From Chinchilla lanigera (Eukaryota > Chordata > Mammalia > Rodentia > Chinchillidae), in NCBI RefSeq assembly GCF_000276665.1, contig NW_004955470.1:608935-672934 (forward strand): DNA of 64,000 nucleotides, given 5' to 3'. Positions 10,620 to 23,299 of the stretch are shown here, piece by piece. Within the stretch, counting starts at the first letter, position 1, and each line of letters starts with the position of its first letter. Position numbers and translations under genes: made by a program. The notes beneath the pieces are model-generated. The model was not told the DNA's origin and ran no database searches. It worked only from the letters and a program-made list of their open reading frames with translations.

Positions 10620-12140
10620 GGCTGGGCAAGGCTGGATACATCTGCAGAGCTTTCTCACCTCAGTAACTTAGGACAGGCTCAATGAACCCAGATGTCCCAC
10701 TTCAGAACAGTTTAAGGAGGATTTTTCTGCAAACAACAGGTTTCTTCCTGAAGACATATCGTTACAGAACAGTTTTGAGACTTAAACATTGAAATGAACA
10801 TACAGAGTACATGGAATGATGTTTCTCCATTTTCTTTGGAATAATGAAAGATCATGTGCTTCTTTGTAAAACCACATGATAAAAACCTGAAAAATTGAGA
10901 CTATTGGGCATTTTCTTACCCCCAAATTTCTCACTGGCAAAAAGTTTGAAATTCCCTCCCAACATCTTTGTGAATTTGAAGTTGCTTCATGTCTTTAAAT
11001 AAAAACTGAATGTTCATCAAAATCATGTTTAATGAATTTAAATAGAATATAAAACAGATGTAAGGGACTGTCATGAGCAGCATGAAGTTAGGAAACGTGC
11101 TCAGATGCACACGGATAACACAGGAATCTCTACTTATTGCATCACGCACACTTTCATCATTACTCAAAGCAACATGGCTCTCTCACAGCTAGAGACTGAC
11201 TGGGCTGTATCCTATTACTGATCTGCAGGCTCCAGTATTCTTCATCATTGGTGCCATTTGGAATGATTTCCCACATTTCATTGGCACGCAGAGGGGAGGT
11301 ACCTGATGTGATAAATTACATGAAAATCTCACTATAGGTCTCTACAGGGCACCATCAGGGCCCCATCTTATTTCTGTCTTCAGCAGTGGATGGGGAACTC
11401 ATCCTGACACAGAAAGGAACATCACTCTGTGCTTCCCAAGAAGAGGTCTCTATCTCCTTTTGATCCAGTGAAGATGTGCAGCAAGAAATATCTTGGGTCC
11501 TGATAAAATTTGAACTGTAGTTGCAGCACCTGTGTCTTTGCCTTGGCCCTCTCAGCCCAGCTCAACAGCAAGGAAAGTGGAAACAGATGTGTCTTCAGCA
11601 TCACTGCCCTGTAGTCTGAGGAAAACTTACTGATGTGTACACCACTGTCCCTGGCACCTACAGGAAACTGACACCTTTGTGCTGAAGCCTGATGATAATC
11701 CTGTTGCATTTCCAGGGCACTGACGGTCAAGGAGACTTGGTAGCAAGCAGCAACAGCATGCACAGGAATCCTTGTGCTTGGATGCAGTATAGAAGTAAAG
11801 AGATGCATGTTGTTGGAGGACATCTCTGCTCTGATGTCTTCTGCTACTGCTTTATTCATCAGCAGAAATATTAAGAAAATTACAGATACATTTAATTTTT
11901 TTAACCAGTCTCCCTTAGATTTGATTTAACATTAATTCCTTTCTCTGGGTTAGAAACTTAGAGAAACTTCTAATAAATTCCTGCACATAATGAAATACAA
12001 ATTAGAGGAACTGAAAAAGCACCCCCATTGCTTAAGCCCCACAGTAAAGAGGACCCTGACATTATGTTTCATCCTGCTCTCTTGTTTTAAACATCTGCCT
12101 TCTGAATTTTATTCCACTTTAAGATATGATCATTTGGGGC
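10620..12140. other. Non-coding spacer with possible V-like scraps
   Basis: A minus-strand open frame at 11422-11859 has no recognisable family. Near 11656-11674 the minus strand reads GTGTCAGTTTCCTGTAGGT, which resembles a framework-1 end (SVSCR), and the same 19 bases occur at 12594-12612. No RSS, leader or octamer supports a V segment here. Confidence 0.4.
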
Positions 12141-12149
12141 TAATGGTAA

Positions 12150-12560
12150 CAGTTGTTGATAGATGGATAACACCTCCAGAGACACCCATGTCCTAATATG
12201 TGGAACCTATGTGAGTTACCTTCTATGTCAAAAGCAACCTGGCAGCTACGATTGATCAAGACAAGGATTTTTAGTTTGGGAAAGGAGCAGGAATTATCCG
12301 TGTGAGACAAATACGATCACAGCAATTCTGATCATAGGCAGGAGGAAAGTCACAATCAGAGGGGGGATCTGATAACACAAATAGACATGGACTGATTGGA
12401 GGAGGGGCTATGAATGGGAGAACGTGGGAGCATCTTGGAATTTGAAAGGCAGAATCTTTACTGTCCAGCACCAGAAGGAGCACAGCCTTCCTGTCTCCTT
12501 GATTTTATCTCAGGGTAAATTCTGAGCTCCAGAACTATGAACAATAATTTTGTGTTGCTC
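12150..12560 (+). repeat. Old interspersed repeat, LTR/MaLR-like (type uncertain)
   Basis: The end 'agcacagccttcctgtctccttgatttta... gagctccagaactatgaac' resembles the 3' part of a common old mammalian repeat. Boundaries and class are uncertain. Confidence 0.35.
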
Positions 12561-13829
12561 AAAGGCAATGAAGTGAAGGTGATGTTTTTCTGGACCTACA
12601 GGAAACTGACACAGGTAACTTATTTGATCTCTGAGTCTCAGTGGGTCTAGGGACACAAAGCAGCCTGTTCCCTGTTCTCTGAAACATTTCCACCTGATTA
12701 GTGTTTGTTGTCAATTTTCACAGAGCACCATGTTCCAATACGATAATTGTATAAAACTTTGTTCTTGGCAATGGATCCCTATGGCCAATACATACATACA
12801 TACATATATCCTGGCTTTAGCTCCAACCAGCAGTAGACCTTTACATCGGCCATGTGGTACTGGTTTTATCAGCATACAGAATAACAGAATACAGGAGTTG
12901 TGGGGTCCACAAGGCTTTGGTCCAGATCTCAAAAAGGAAAAAGCCTGGAAGGGTTTCTGCATGCCACATAGAGTGAGTGAGTGCTCAAGAGGGTGGGTTG
13001 TTATACAATGAGAAGACAGCTTATGCTTGTCCACTTCAGCATGCAGCTGGCTCCTTTCTACCTATAAAACACATTGTGACACAGACAGAGAATTTTTTCT
13101 CAAGGACAAACAGATGGTATTGCATCATCCTAGACTTTCAGCCACAAAATTGTGAGTTAAACAATCCCCTTTTCTTCATTCAATATTCAGTTTCAGTTAT
13201 TTTGTTATAATGAAAGAAAGAAGAATATTTTATTTTAATATATATACAACCTTATTTGATGGCATAATGTTTGATTTTAAACTTTAATATATTGAACATT
13301 AGCAGGTAAACCCAGTGGCTCTTGTACTACCCCTATGCCCATTTTTATTCCAGAGTCTCAGTGTCAGGAAGTTCAGGGTCCCAGGCTGTTCTTGTAGGGC
13401 TCAGGACTGGCCTGCCCACTGCAGAGAACACCGATCGCTCTCAGTGGATCTAGGGACACAAAGCAGCAGGTGCTAGGGAGATGAGTGGTTGCTCTGGGCA
13501 CCAAAGGGAGAAAATTTTATGTTCAGAACTCAGCATGGGCAGCATTTCCCATGCTGTTCCTTCAGGCGGGCAGCGCATGTGGCTGGGTAGCTGGATGCTC
13601 AAAGCACAAGCCATTCAACAATGACTGGCAGCCTTATCTCTGAGAGTTATATTGTTATGGCAAGATTCAATGACATAGGTACTCATGAGAAGCTGAAAAT
13701 GTGGGAACAAACAGAGCCTTATTGAAGCACACAACTGGCACACTGACCGAGAGTCAGAAACCAAGATGTCCACAACCAGTAAACTTTGTACTGGGTTTCT
13801 ATACATTTACAAGTAACCATGGTAACCAT

Positions 13830-13929
13830 ATTACCACCTAAGGGACATTTGGCTCTCACATAATCTCCATGCCCTCCTCTTCCATAGGTTCAGGATGTAT
13901 AAAGTAAGCACCCTGGCTTCCTGCTGTAA
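13830..13929 (-). repeat. MaLR-type LTR fragment, antisense
   Basis: The stretch from 'cacctaagggacatttggctctc' to 'agtaagcaccctggcttcctgctg' matches the inside of the full LTR at 46707-47105 in the same orientation. Only about 100 bp is clearly recognisable. Confidence 0.7.
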
Positions 13930-15220
13930 GTTGTTCTCATGTTTTTTTTTAATATTTACTTGATTTAGAATGACGTAAGTTCATGGCTTCCCAATGTAAC
14001 GGTGTAAAGTTATCTAAAATGACTTTCTTGTTACCATATAAATTTAGATTTTATATGAGACATGCAAGACTTTAAAATTTAATATAACACTAGGATAAAA
14101 GACAAAGAAAGTAGTATGGTCATTTCACAAAAAAAGTAAGATGGCACTCTTGTCTTTATTGAAAATATATTTGAAATATACTTTGGAATTTTCTGTATAA
14201 AAATTAACATCAAATACAAGAGATACGAAATGAAAAAGTACATATACAAATAAAAGAAAAGCATCAATAATAATCTAATAGATAATTCACTATTTTAAAA
14301 AAAATTAACATCAAATGCCAGTGGTCCATAAGAAAAAAAGTACTTATAAAAATAGAAGAAAAACAGATATAATAGTCAGAAATGCCCTGTATAATGATAA
14401 GCAAAAAAACTTTGATAAGCAATGGATAGAAGATAAAATTAGATAACTCACTACAGTTTTTAAACAAAATGAGTGAGACAAAAGACTATTTTATAATAGA
14501 GATAATTCCACATTTTCTGTAGCTAGAAAATCTGACGATTGTAAAAGCAAACAAAATGACACAATGTGAATTCAACTGCACCTGCCCTGGATTACACTGT
14601 TTTTGATTAAACAGACATCATCAATACGTTTTGTATCCCTAATTAGAAGCAAGCTCTTGTTATTCTGGTACTTCTCACATTCTTGAAGTTCCTTATACCA
14701 CCACACTAAGAGAAGAAGGGCTATGATCCGTTATTAGGTTAGATACAATGTACAAATATTATGTGCAACTGTTAGAGCAGTGCTTCCATCAGAATAGGTG
14801 AAAAGCATAATTTTTCAATATAGCTAAAATAAAAAAGTACGATTCACTTAATGTAATCATTATGTCACTTAAAATACTGCATGTTTATATTTGAAATATT
14901 GTCTTATAGCACTGTGGTCCTAAATGCAGGACAACTTAATTTTTTCCCTCTGTGACTTTATGTTGTTTATTTTGGAAACCCACTCTGCAGTTTTAGAACT
15001 CTTTCACTCAACAAAAGGTAACTGAATGGAATCAAAGACCATTAACACTATAATCTTATAATTGTTGCAAATTTGCAAAAGCATATTTGGATACTTAAAA
15101 TTAATATTGTTTTACCACTTATTCTCAGCTCTACTCTTCCTGAGGATAGCTTGTGTAAAAACCTTTGTCAAACATGGTAATTGAAGTGGAACTAGCATGG
15201 CAAAATTAAACTATAAAGGC
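13930..15220. other. AT-rich non-coding spacer
   Basis: Strongly AT-rich sequence. A pair of similar stretches occurs near 14195-14265 and 14300-14370 ('aaaattaacatcaaat... aaatgaaaaagtac'), suggesting a small tandem duplication. No gene was recognised. Confidence 0.5.
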
Positions 15221-15553
15221 AAGGTCCCCAGTCCCAGGGCCAGGGACCTGTAGCTTTCTGTGAGGAGCCAGGCCGCACAGCATAAGAGGCAGGCAGCCGA
15301 GGCAGAGACTTTCCTCTGCATTTACAGCTGCTCTCCATTGCTATCATTATCCCCAGTGTGGCCTCCTGTCAGACCAGTGATGGAATCAGATTCTCCCGGG
15401 AGCAGGAACCCTACTGTGAACTGTGTATGCCACGAATCTATACTGTGAACTCCTAAGAATCAAAACCATCCCTGTCTGCCCCATTTCCATCCGTGGAAAG
15501 ATTGTCTTTCATGCAGTCAGTCCCTGGGGCTAAAAGTGTTGACAACCCCTGCT
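15221..15553 (+). repeat. MER1-type hAT (Charlie) DNA transposon
   Basis: The sequence from 'aaggtccccagtcccagggcc' through 'gggagcaggaaccctactgtgaactgtg' to 'ttgacaacccctgctt' follows the MER1-type non-autonomous element as I recall it, including the complementary ends GGTCCCC and ACCCCTG. It is a non-coding fossil of about 330 bp. Confidence 0.75.
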
Positions 15554-16397
15554 TTAACTGACAGATTATTTTTTTCTTTTAGAGAAAAGTCACTTCCCAA
15601 ACTTCGTCAGGCTGAAGGCATAAGGGGCACCTCCTCCTCTCCACAGCCCAGACGCATGGGCACAACCATCAGGTGCTGTGCCAAGGAGGGCTGAGTCCAC
15701 TCCACAGGAAAGGGAAGGGGCAGGAAAAGGGCCCTGGAGCGATGAAACAAGTGCAGAGTTCTTTACTGTGTCACTGTGGTTCCTCACCCTGCTCTTCCTT
15801 ACTATAAGGAGCCCTTGCATATCTGGGAACAGTGAGAAGTGACTTCTGGAATAAAGCCTTTTGCCCTTTCACCAAAATAAATGGCTTGGGTGATTTCATT
15901 GGGGAGCAGCAAGCACACCGACCTAAACTTTTGTGTGCTTTTAAAGGAAATGTAGGACACTAAATCAGATGTAAAATACCATGTTCCCCATATTACTGAT
16001 ATTATGCTTTATAAAATATGCAAGTTGGTAAGTTCCATAGTGCCTTCTAATTCTGTTGTCACTAATCCACATCCGCTGTTCTTATGCTGAGTAAAATTCC
16101 TTGACAATGCTGGGAAGGCAAGGAGGACCAAGATGAGCTCTCACTGAATGGTCCCTGCCATCCTTGCAGGTTGCCCACAGGTCCAGGGACCAAGTCCCTC
16201 TCCTATAGTTTCTTTGATTTCTGGCGGCTGCAGAAGATCAGGACTTCAAATGCAAAGGCAGAGCTGAAGGCGAGCACACAGGGGAAGCGAGTACCCTGGC
16301 TTCTTGACCACTTCCCTGTCACACAGACGGAGAACATCTGCAGTGCTGCTCCCCAGACAGCAGCACATGAGGGCAGCTGGGCCACCCCACCCAGGGA
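15554..16397. other. Non-coding spacer and 3' flank of an IGKV2-type segment
   Basis: The last ~230 bases (for example 'ggcagctgggccaccccaccc') match the 3' flanks of the IGKV2-type segments near 26.3 and 31.5 kb. The rest is unrecognised. Confidence 0.5.
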
Positions 16398-16425
16398 GGT
16401 TTATGTTCGGGGCTGTATCACTGTG
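16398..16425 (-). other. Kappa RSS, 12-spacer
   Basis: Heptamer CACAGTG (16419-16425), 12-nt spacer, nonamer ACATAAACC (16398-16406). Confidence 0.95.
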
Positions 16426-17033
16426 TGAGGAATTTTTGTACTTTGCCCACAGTAATAAACTCCAACATCCTCAGCCTCTACCCTACTGATTTTAAGAGTG
16501 AAATCCGTCCCTGACCCACTGCCACTGAACCTGTCTGGGATGCCAGAGTCTCTGTTAGAAACCTTGTAGATAAGAAGCCGCGGAGACTGGCCTGGCTTCT
16601 GCAGGTACCAGTGCAAATAGGTGTTTCCATTGCTATGCAGGAGGCTCTGACTGGACCTGCAGGAGATGGAGGCCGGCTCTCCGGGGCTGATGAGCAGGGC
16701 GGGTGGAGACTGGGTTAACACTGCCTCCCCACTGCATCCTGAAATAATGACAGAGAGAAGCTAGGTCATTTCCAAACATGGTGACAAGATTTGTGACATT
16801 CCTCCTATTATTTATTTAAAGACAATAATTCTTATTCATAGCATCAACTTTCAAAATATTATTGACGTATTTACATAGCCCAGGTACCTTTATCTTAATC
16901 AAGATGTTCATTAGAGCCCTGGCCTTTCTTACATGGTCCTTAATTCTCACAGGGATGAACATCCTTTCCCTGAAGCAAAGAACATATGACTCACACATAT
17001 GTTCAGAATAGTCTGACAAATGGTAGGACCCCT

Positions 17034-17077
<44 letters not shown>

Positions 17078-17147
17078 CTAATCTATCTCTGATCTTACCA
17101 GGGATCCAGAGCATTAACAACCCCAAGAGCTGAGCAGGAAACCTCAT
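16426..17147 (-). CDS. IGKV: Immunoglobulin kappa variable segment, IGKV2-type, intact
   Basis: Leader exon 17099-17147 (49 nt, [16 protein letters not shown], donor G|GTAAG), intron 360 bp, V exon 16426-16738 (313 nt, acceptor TTTCAG). The mature chain begins [14 protein letters not shown]; the first cysteine lies in [12 protein letters not shown] with the long IGKV2 CDR1 (HSNGNTY), followed by [31 protein letters not shown] and DVGVYYC. Germline CDR3 is GQSTKIPH; glycine replaces the methionine usual at its first position. No stop or frameshift. The intron carries a long CA microsatellite 25 bp inside the leader donor. The octamer is perfect and the RSS is consensus, so it should be functional. 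Confidence 0.95.
17036..17074. repeat. (CA)n microsatellite inside the V kappa leader intron
   Basis: About 19 CA units close to the 5' splice donor of the IGKV2-type segment at 16426-17147. The other IGKV2 introns in the window lack it. Confidence 0.97.
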
Positions 17148-17245
17148 GCTGAGAAGCTGAACTGAGGATCTAGGTCAGCCAACGAAAGGTTAGAGCTGAG
17201 CTTTTATCTCAGGCTTGCAAACGAAGGTTTAATCTAGAGGACAAT

Positions 17246-17253
17246 ATGCAAAT
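17246..17253 (-). promoter_or_regulatory. V kappa octamer
   Basis: Perfect ATTTGCAT on the minus strand, 99 bp upstream of the leader ATG, with AGATAAAAGC between as a TATA-like element. Confidence 0.92.
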
Positions 17254-17299
17254 CCTCTGGGAGTTGCCCTGCTGTGAGACAGCGTAGTAGATGAAATGG

Positions 17300-18224
17300 A
17301 AAGCGACACCTGGAGGAGGCGGACCTGCCCTGTGAGCAAAGTGACGTCACATGTCCCTTAAAATGACACAATTAGAGTTTCAGTCAAAGTAGCCATCAGT
17401 AATGAGAAGAAGGTTCTACAAAAAGAAGTTTAGATCAGGGACACGTGACATTGCATTGGCCGTTCTCAGGCTTCTTAGTCATATGGGGATCAGTGTTTAG
17501 GGTTAATCTCGAAGGTAAATGACCTCCTTGCTTATTTCTCACCCAGAGAAATTTGGGAAAAAGTGGCAGGTATCTTCACAGTCCTGCAGGGTATACCGCC
17601 TCCAAATAAAATGTATCCTTGAACCAGCTAATTAGCTGTCTAGTGTCCAGTGTTACCAGGATAAGTGTAGTAGAAAGTTAGATGCATATACTAGAATATG
17701 CTTTTCCCTAGGACATAAAGCCATAAATCCATGAAAGCCTTGGCAAGAAGAAAAATAAGTGCCTCTTCCAGATAGCCAATTGGTAACCTATTTTCAGTCA
17801 ACACAAAACCAGAAGTAATTCTATGCCCCAGACAGTGGATGTAAAATTCCTGATTATCAATTGTTACAATTTGATACATGCAATTTAATGAATATCCTTT
17901 CAATCCCCAGGACTATCAGAAAAAGAAGGTAGAAAGTAAAAAATTGTAATCAGAAAATGTGAGGCTTATAATTTTATTTTACTTTCATTATTATTTTGTC
18001 TATTCTCTGTCTTCTGTATTTCGTTCTAATTAGAACATTAGGTTAAAAGTAATTCAAAAAGTAGCTGACACTTTTACACAAGCTGTATGAATTGCCCTAC
18101 CCACTTAGGATGAACTGGTATTATCATTATTATAAGTATTTCAATGTCTACACAGAGAAGTATTTCTAATATTGGAGATTTTTAAAAATTTCTGTGTTGT
18201 TTTGCGTCTTTAGTGTATAAGTCA
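17300..18224. other. Non-coding spacer
   Basis: Upstream flank of the IGKV2-type segment; nothing beyond that was recognised. Confidence 0.5.
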
Positions 18225-18540
18225 GAGCCTCTGTGACACAATCCTTATGCTTTATTAGTTTAGATCTAAAATGTCCCTGAAAAATCTCAGAGGTGGAGCC
18301 TGGTTGAGATGCAGTCACAATGGCTGTGACCTGGAAGGGTGTGCTCTTGTCCTAGGCTCCTCCTCTCTATCTTAATTTCCTGTCTTCAGTGGGATGAGCA
18401 GCTTTTCTTCCCTGTGCCCATCCTCCATGCCATTTCTGCTTTGGAGACAAGTAACCATTGACCGAATCCATTGGAAACCACGAGCCCAATAAAACTCTCT
18501 TGTATAAACTTGTCTGTGTCGGATATTTAACCTAGTGGTA
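18225..18540 (+). repeat. Old LTR-like repeat (MaLR-like, uncertain)
   Basis: The 3' half ('cccaataaaactctcttgtataaacttgtctgtgtcggatat') looks like the poly(A)-signal end of an LTR. No clean ends or target-site duplication were found. Confidence 0.4.
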
Positions 18541-18830
18541 GGAGAGTGATGCACATTTTACATAGTACAGAAGAGAATACTGAGTAAGAAAAGTTAAAGT
18601 TTTTAACCTCAAATACTTCATAATATATTATTCCTATCAGGCTGGGAACAGTGTGGGTGTCCCTGCCCAGCACATGTCTACAGGGACTCTGTTCACACAA
18701 CTCCCATGTACAACGTACTGAATACCTGTTGTTTTGCTTTCTGGTCTGCATTAAGCACAATTCATTAATGGTAAGTCTACCATAAGTATTCAAAGAGTGC
18801 AAGAGAAAGAATGGATTAAAAGTGGGCAGG

Positions 18831-18955
18831 GGGCTGGGGATTTAGCTCAGCGGCAAAAGCGCCTGCCTGGCAAGCGCAAGGTCGTGAGTTCGGTTCCCGG
18901 TACCGGAGAAAAACCAAAAAAACAAAACAAAACAAACAAACAATAAATAAATAAA
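18831..18955 (+). repeat. ID-type SINE (tRNA-derived)
   Basis: Full-length body from GGGCTGGGGATTTAGCTC with the A and B boxes of a tRNA gene, through GGTTCCCGGTACCGG, to an A-rich tail of AAAC and AAAT units. A 14-bp target-site duplication, taaaagtgggcagg, flanks it (18817-18830 and 18956-18969). Confidence 0.95.
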
Positions 18956-18969
18956 TAAAAGTGGGCAGG

Positions 18970-20379
18970 ATGTGTGAGAGAACAAAGGACTAACCCTGAA
19001 AATGTGGACAGCCAGGTATGGAGTAAAAGTAAGCTGACCTGATGAATTCAGAGCAAAAGGGCAGAGAACACACTACATTCTGCACTCAGAGCTGCAGGTG
19101 TCCTGTCAGTGGGGATTCATGGGGTGGAGAGAGAGGTTGTGATCTCACAGCTGTGCCCAGCCGGTTTCTCTGAAACCTCCAGAGACCTGAACCTCAGCCC
19201 TCACTGGGCAGAAGAAACTGCACCTGAGTGGTGACAGGAGGCTGGACATTTTTCCCTGAGTGCTAAAGGCCAGGGTGGGCTGTGTTCCAGACCCACCTTG
19301 CTGACTCAAGCTGTCAACTTGTGCAGGCAATAGAGTGTGTGAGGAGGAGCAGGAGAGCTAGGATTGTCACTCCTCACGTGAGCGGCCGATGCGGCTGATA
19401 CTTTAACACTGTGGAAGACACACCCTCTCCATGGGACACACGGATGGAGCCTGAGCAAAAGGGATGCACACAAAGTTCTTCCTGGCAAACACGTGAGCAG
19501 GAATCATGAGCATCTTCAAACACTGAGACCAAGCATGCATACAGTTCTGGTCAGACACCAAAGTGAATGAGAGCTTCACCTGCAGTGAGTTCAGTGCTAA
19601 TCCACCGAGGATGAAGTCTGGCTCTACTTCCTCAACAGTCATCCCGAGAATCAGGGCAGGCTAGGAGCAAAGCTGAATCTGCACATCCACCAGGTTCCTC
19701 CCGAGGCTGATCCTGCTACAGAATGTTTGGGATGGGGAACCGGCCTGCCAAAACTGCCATAGGGGCCAAAGAACCTGAACTTGGCAATTTAAGTTAGAGA
19801 CATTTTATTTTTTCCATAATTCTTGATGTTACAAAAAATAAGATCAAGGTCCTTCAGATGTCCATTTCGTTTTAGGCCTTCTTCCCAGTTTCTCATCTTT
19901 CTGCTGTGTCCTCACAAGGATTTTCCTCTATGGCCATGAGCAGGGTGGAGAGGATTCTTTCCTATCTCTTGTTCTAATGTCATTAGTGCTGTGAGATTAG
20001 TACCAACCTGTATGATCTCATTTAACTGTTACTTGCATCTGGTAGGTCCTTTCTCTAAAAATACCCACATTGGAATATACCTTCAAGGTTTAAATGTCTG
20101 GGGCCATAATTCAGTACCTAAAAATGGGATTTGGGGCCAGAGAGAGGGCAGGGCTTGGAGGAACAACCATGCTTCCAGTCTCTGAGCGGAGTGGGATTCC
20201 CCTACACATCAGCACCCTGGCAGCTCATGCCCTATGTCCCCGGTCATACAGCCCTATTGGAACCTGAGGGTCCCTGACAGAGTCACACTGTCACTTCCTT
20301 AGGATGGCCAAGATCAGTGTAAGCTGCCATAATTAGTTGATTGGCATATATTTTAAGATATTTTTGAAAAACAACATGG
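18970..20379. other. Non-coding spacer
   Basis: No V exon, leader or RSS is supported. A plus-strand stretch around 19555-19735 recalls V kappa wording (ESFTC, EADPAT) but lacks all other landmarks. Confidence 0.4.
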
Positions 20380-20720
20380 ATAATTTGGGGGATTTTTTTT
20401 AACTTTTCCACACTTCCCATTTTGCTGCCCCCATCTCTATTTGTTACTTGTTTCTTTGTCATACAAGAAAAGCCATGTGATATTTAACTTTATATGTCCA
20501 ACATATTGTACTTAACATTGTGATCTCAAGTTGCATCCACTTGCCTATAAATGCATTGAGTGTATCTTTCTTTATGGCAGCATAGTACTTTATTGTGTAT
20601 AGATACCACATTTTTAAATCCAGTCATCTGTTAATAGACACAGATATTGTTTCCAAGATCTAACTAGTACAAGATTGCTGCTATGAACATGAAAATGTGT
20701 ACATCTGTACAATACAATGA
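20380..20720 (-). repeat. L1 fragment (3' part), antisense
   Basis: Plus strand reads the reverse of an L1 3' end: 'ttgcatccacttgcctataaatg', 'tctttatggcagcatagtactttattgtg', 'gattgctgctatgaac'. Diverged and non-coding. Confidence 0.8.
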
Positions 20721-20778
20721 ATTTAACTCTGGAGAGATGCATAGAAGGAAGATAGCTGAATTTTAATGGAATAACAAG

Positions 20779-20845
20779 GAATGCTAGTGGGGATGTGGGG
20801 GGAAAGGAACTCTTCCACACTGTTGGTGGCAATGCAAGCACAGTA
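20779..20845 (+). repeat. Small L1 ORF2 fragment, sense
   Basis: 'ctagtggggatgtgggg' and 'cactgttggtggcaatgcaag' match the L1 ORF2 3' region in the opposite orientation to the adjacent antisense piece, suggesting an inverted L1 insertion. Confidence 0.6.
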
Positions 20846-20999
20846 CAACTGCAAGGGAATTCAGTGTGGAAATTCCCAGTGAGTCTTGCCTGTGAGTTTC
20901 ATATCTGTTATTTATGAAGTTGATGCTACATCCGTCTCTAGGCCAAGTGTATAGGGAACACTGAGTTATCCTCTGTCTCTGTACTCTAAGAGTTTTATT

Positions 21000-22799
21000 T
21001 TCAGCAAAAAGCATAACAGACAAATATGATTTACAAAAATATATTGGTCACAGCACAGTTGAGGTCTACATACTATGAGTGATTTTGAGAACTTGCAGAG
21101 GCATAATGGCAGAGGATAGGGTAGGAAGCTGAGGTCTCACGGTCCACATCTGTCAGTACAACCTGATTCCTCCCACCCTAGAGACCCTTTCAGAAAGCTA
21201 CCTCCCAGGGTTCTGCACCAGCCAGGAAGTCCCTGAGGCCACCCTGGCTTGTGCACCACCAGCTGGTGAGTTTTGTGTTCTCATATTTAATACTGTGAAT
21301 GATCACATTAAATTTTTACATCAACATTGGCCCATAGAACAATTGGGCAATACTGAAAAAGTTTCTACCTGATCTGCTTAAGACTAACCACAAACCAAAC
21401 ATCGTTTTAGAATAGTTGAAAGGAGCAAATACCAGAAGAGTATTTAATATATAATTTCATTTAAATTTTCATAATCATAGTGCAATAGCAAACAGAAACA
21501 TTGAAAAGACACCTGGGATTTTGAGGCAGATTTCTTTGACGTTAACAGGCACTGACAGGGAATCAACTGCCCCTCTAAATGTCAGGCCATGAAGGCCCAG
21601 GCAGGGAGATATTTATGAGGTCTGTAAAGGGGAAATACAGAGGTAGAGTATTTGGCTGTCTTTGATTGGGTTTTACAGTATGCATCACAGTGACCAGCCA
21701 TTTCTAAGAAACAGAAGCAACTGGAACTGCAACAGGAACTGTCACCTGGGCAACTAACAGACTGGCTGAGGAGCATTTTCCACTCCAACATGTGTCTCGT
21801 ATTTCCCATGGAATGCAGTATAGTTTTAGCAATAATAATTTCAAAACTCGTTAGGACAGCCAGGCTGCAAATTGTTATTGTAGTGAATGCACAGTTGCTA
21901 CAGTGCTGATAGAGGTATTGTCAGCCTTCCAGCTGCAGTTTGTGAGGGGCACAGGGCTGGGAATCCTACTGCTACTACTTTATGATGGGACCCTTGGCCC
22001 AAACATGGAAACCTAGTAATTCAAACTAGCTCAAATTACCCAATGTCCTTTTGGACCTACTTTCGTTAGGTATTTCTGTAAGTGTTTCTGCCACTGTCAC
22101 TAGCCCAGAAGATGATGGTGATATTTACAGTAGGAGAAAAACTCATCTACAACAAATCTGAGTGTTTAGTAGGATGGTCTCAAATCTTTGTTCTTTACTA
22201 GTACAGAGATACTTTGGTTGTCAAACTCAGTTCATTCTAAAATCCTGTTCCAACAACAAAAATTTTGAGAAATGAACATATTTTTCACCATAAAAAATAA
22301 TAGAAAAGCAAGTAATTGGTTCTGAGACCCAAAAATGTGCTTATATAGTATATTTGTTATTCTAGGACTTTAACAAATTTTGCAATTTTTTAAAAAGCTG
22401 TACATAGTTCCCACAGCTTTCCTGTTAGCTTCAGTGCTGGAACCATGGTTATGAAGGGTTATGCAAGTTCCCCCACCCCAAAAGAGCACAATGACGTATG
22501 CTGTAACGTACTCAGATTTGCACTACTATGTGTGGTCTGTTTGGGAGTGAGGTGTGGGGGTGGGAGTGGGGCTTATACTGCAACATCATCCCTTTGTGTC
22601 CATGGAGGGATGAAATTTGTGACTCACTCTTGGCCCATACAGGATTTTCCAAGTCAAATATTAAGTTCCACTATGGAGAAAAATTACCAACAATGAGTCG
22701 ATTTTCTTTAAACTTTTCAGCTGGAATAGTGGAAAGCTACAATTTGAAGAAGTTTGACAATGGATGTATCACTGTATGAGCATTCACAACTAGAGATTT
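21000..22799. other. Non-coding spacer, position of an apparent missing V unit
   Basis: No V kappa segment, octamer or RSS was found although the spacing of neighbouring V segments would allow one here. Open frames are short and not recognisable. Confidence 0.45.
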
Positions 22800-23290
22800 T
22801 CCTGCTGCATTCCTCTAGTTTGATGTGTTTGCGTTTTCTTCTGTGGTATGATATTTTGGAACACCTTCTGATGTCCTCTTTGACCCAAGTTCTTACAAAT
22901 GTGTTGTTTCAGTTCCTCGTATCTACTAATTTTTCAGTTAGTCTTCTACTGTTGATTGGCAATTTAGTTCCATTGTCATCAGATCAGACAGTTTGAGGGA
23001 CTTTGATCTTCTTAAATTTGTGAAGACCTATTTGGGCTTCGTTTGTGATGTGTCCTGGAGAATGCCTCAGGAGCACAAGAGAAAAAAATATGTGCATTCT
23101 ACTGTTGGTGGTGAACTGTTGTGTATACATCTATTAGGTTTAACTAGTGTACAGTGGTGGTGAAGACTTTGTCCTTTCCCTTGTTGACCTAGGCACAGTT
23201 GTTCTACGCATTTTGGAAAGTTATATGCTGATGCTTTCTGCTCTGATTCTATTCAACCTTTGGGACTGTGGGTTTTGCAGCTCTAATCAT
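22800..23290 (-). repeat. L1 ORF2 fragment, antisense
   Basis: Plus-strand wording such as 'gatgtgtcctggagaatgcctcaggagcac', 'tgtgcattctactgttggtgg' and 'tacatctattaggtttaac' is the reverse complement of the mid L1 ORF2. No open frame. Confidence 0.8.
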
Positions 23291-23299
23291 AAAAATATA

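Noticed and set aside
11422..11859. 145-codon minus-strand open frame
   Set aside because: No recognisable family and no promoter or poly(A) signal; probably chance.
18831..18910. tRNA gene-like sequence with A and B boxes
   Set aside because: It is the head of an ID-type SINE with an A-rich tail and target-site duplication; the same body recurs across the window. Not a functional tRNA gene.
19480..19740. Possible plus-strand V relic (ESFTC, then EADPATEC)
   Set aside because: The spacing is wrong and there is no framework 2, leader or RSS. Two short similarities are not enough.
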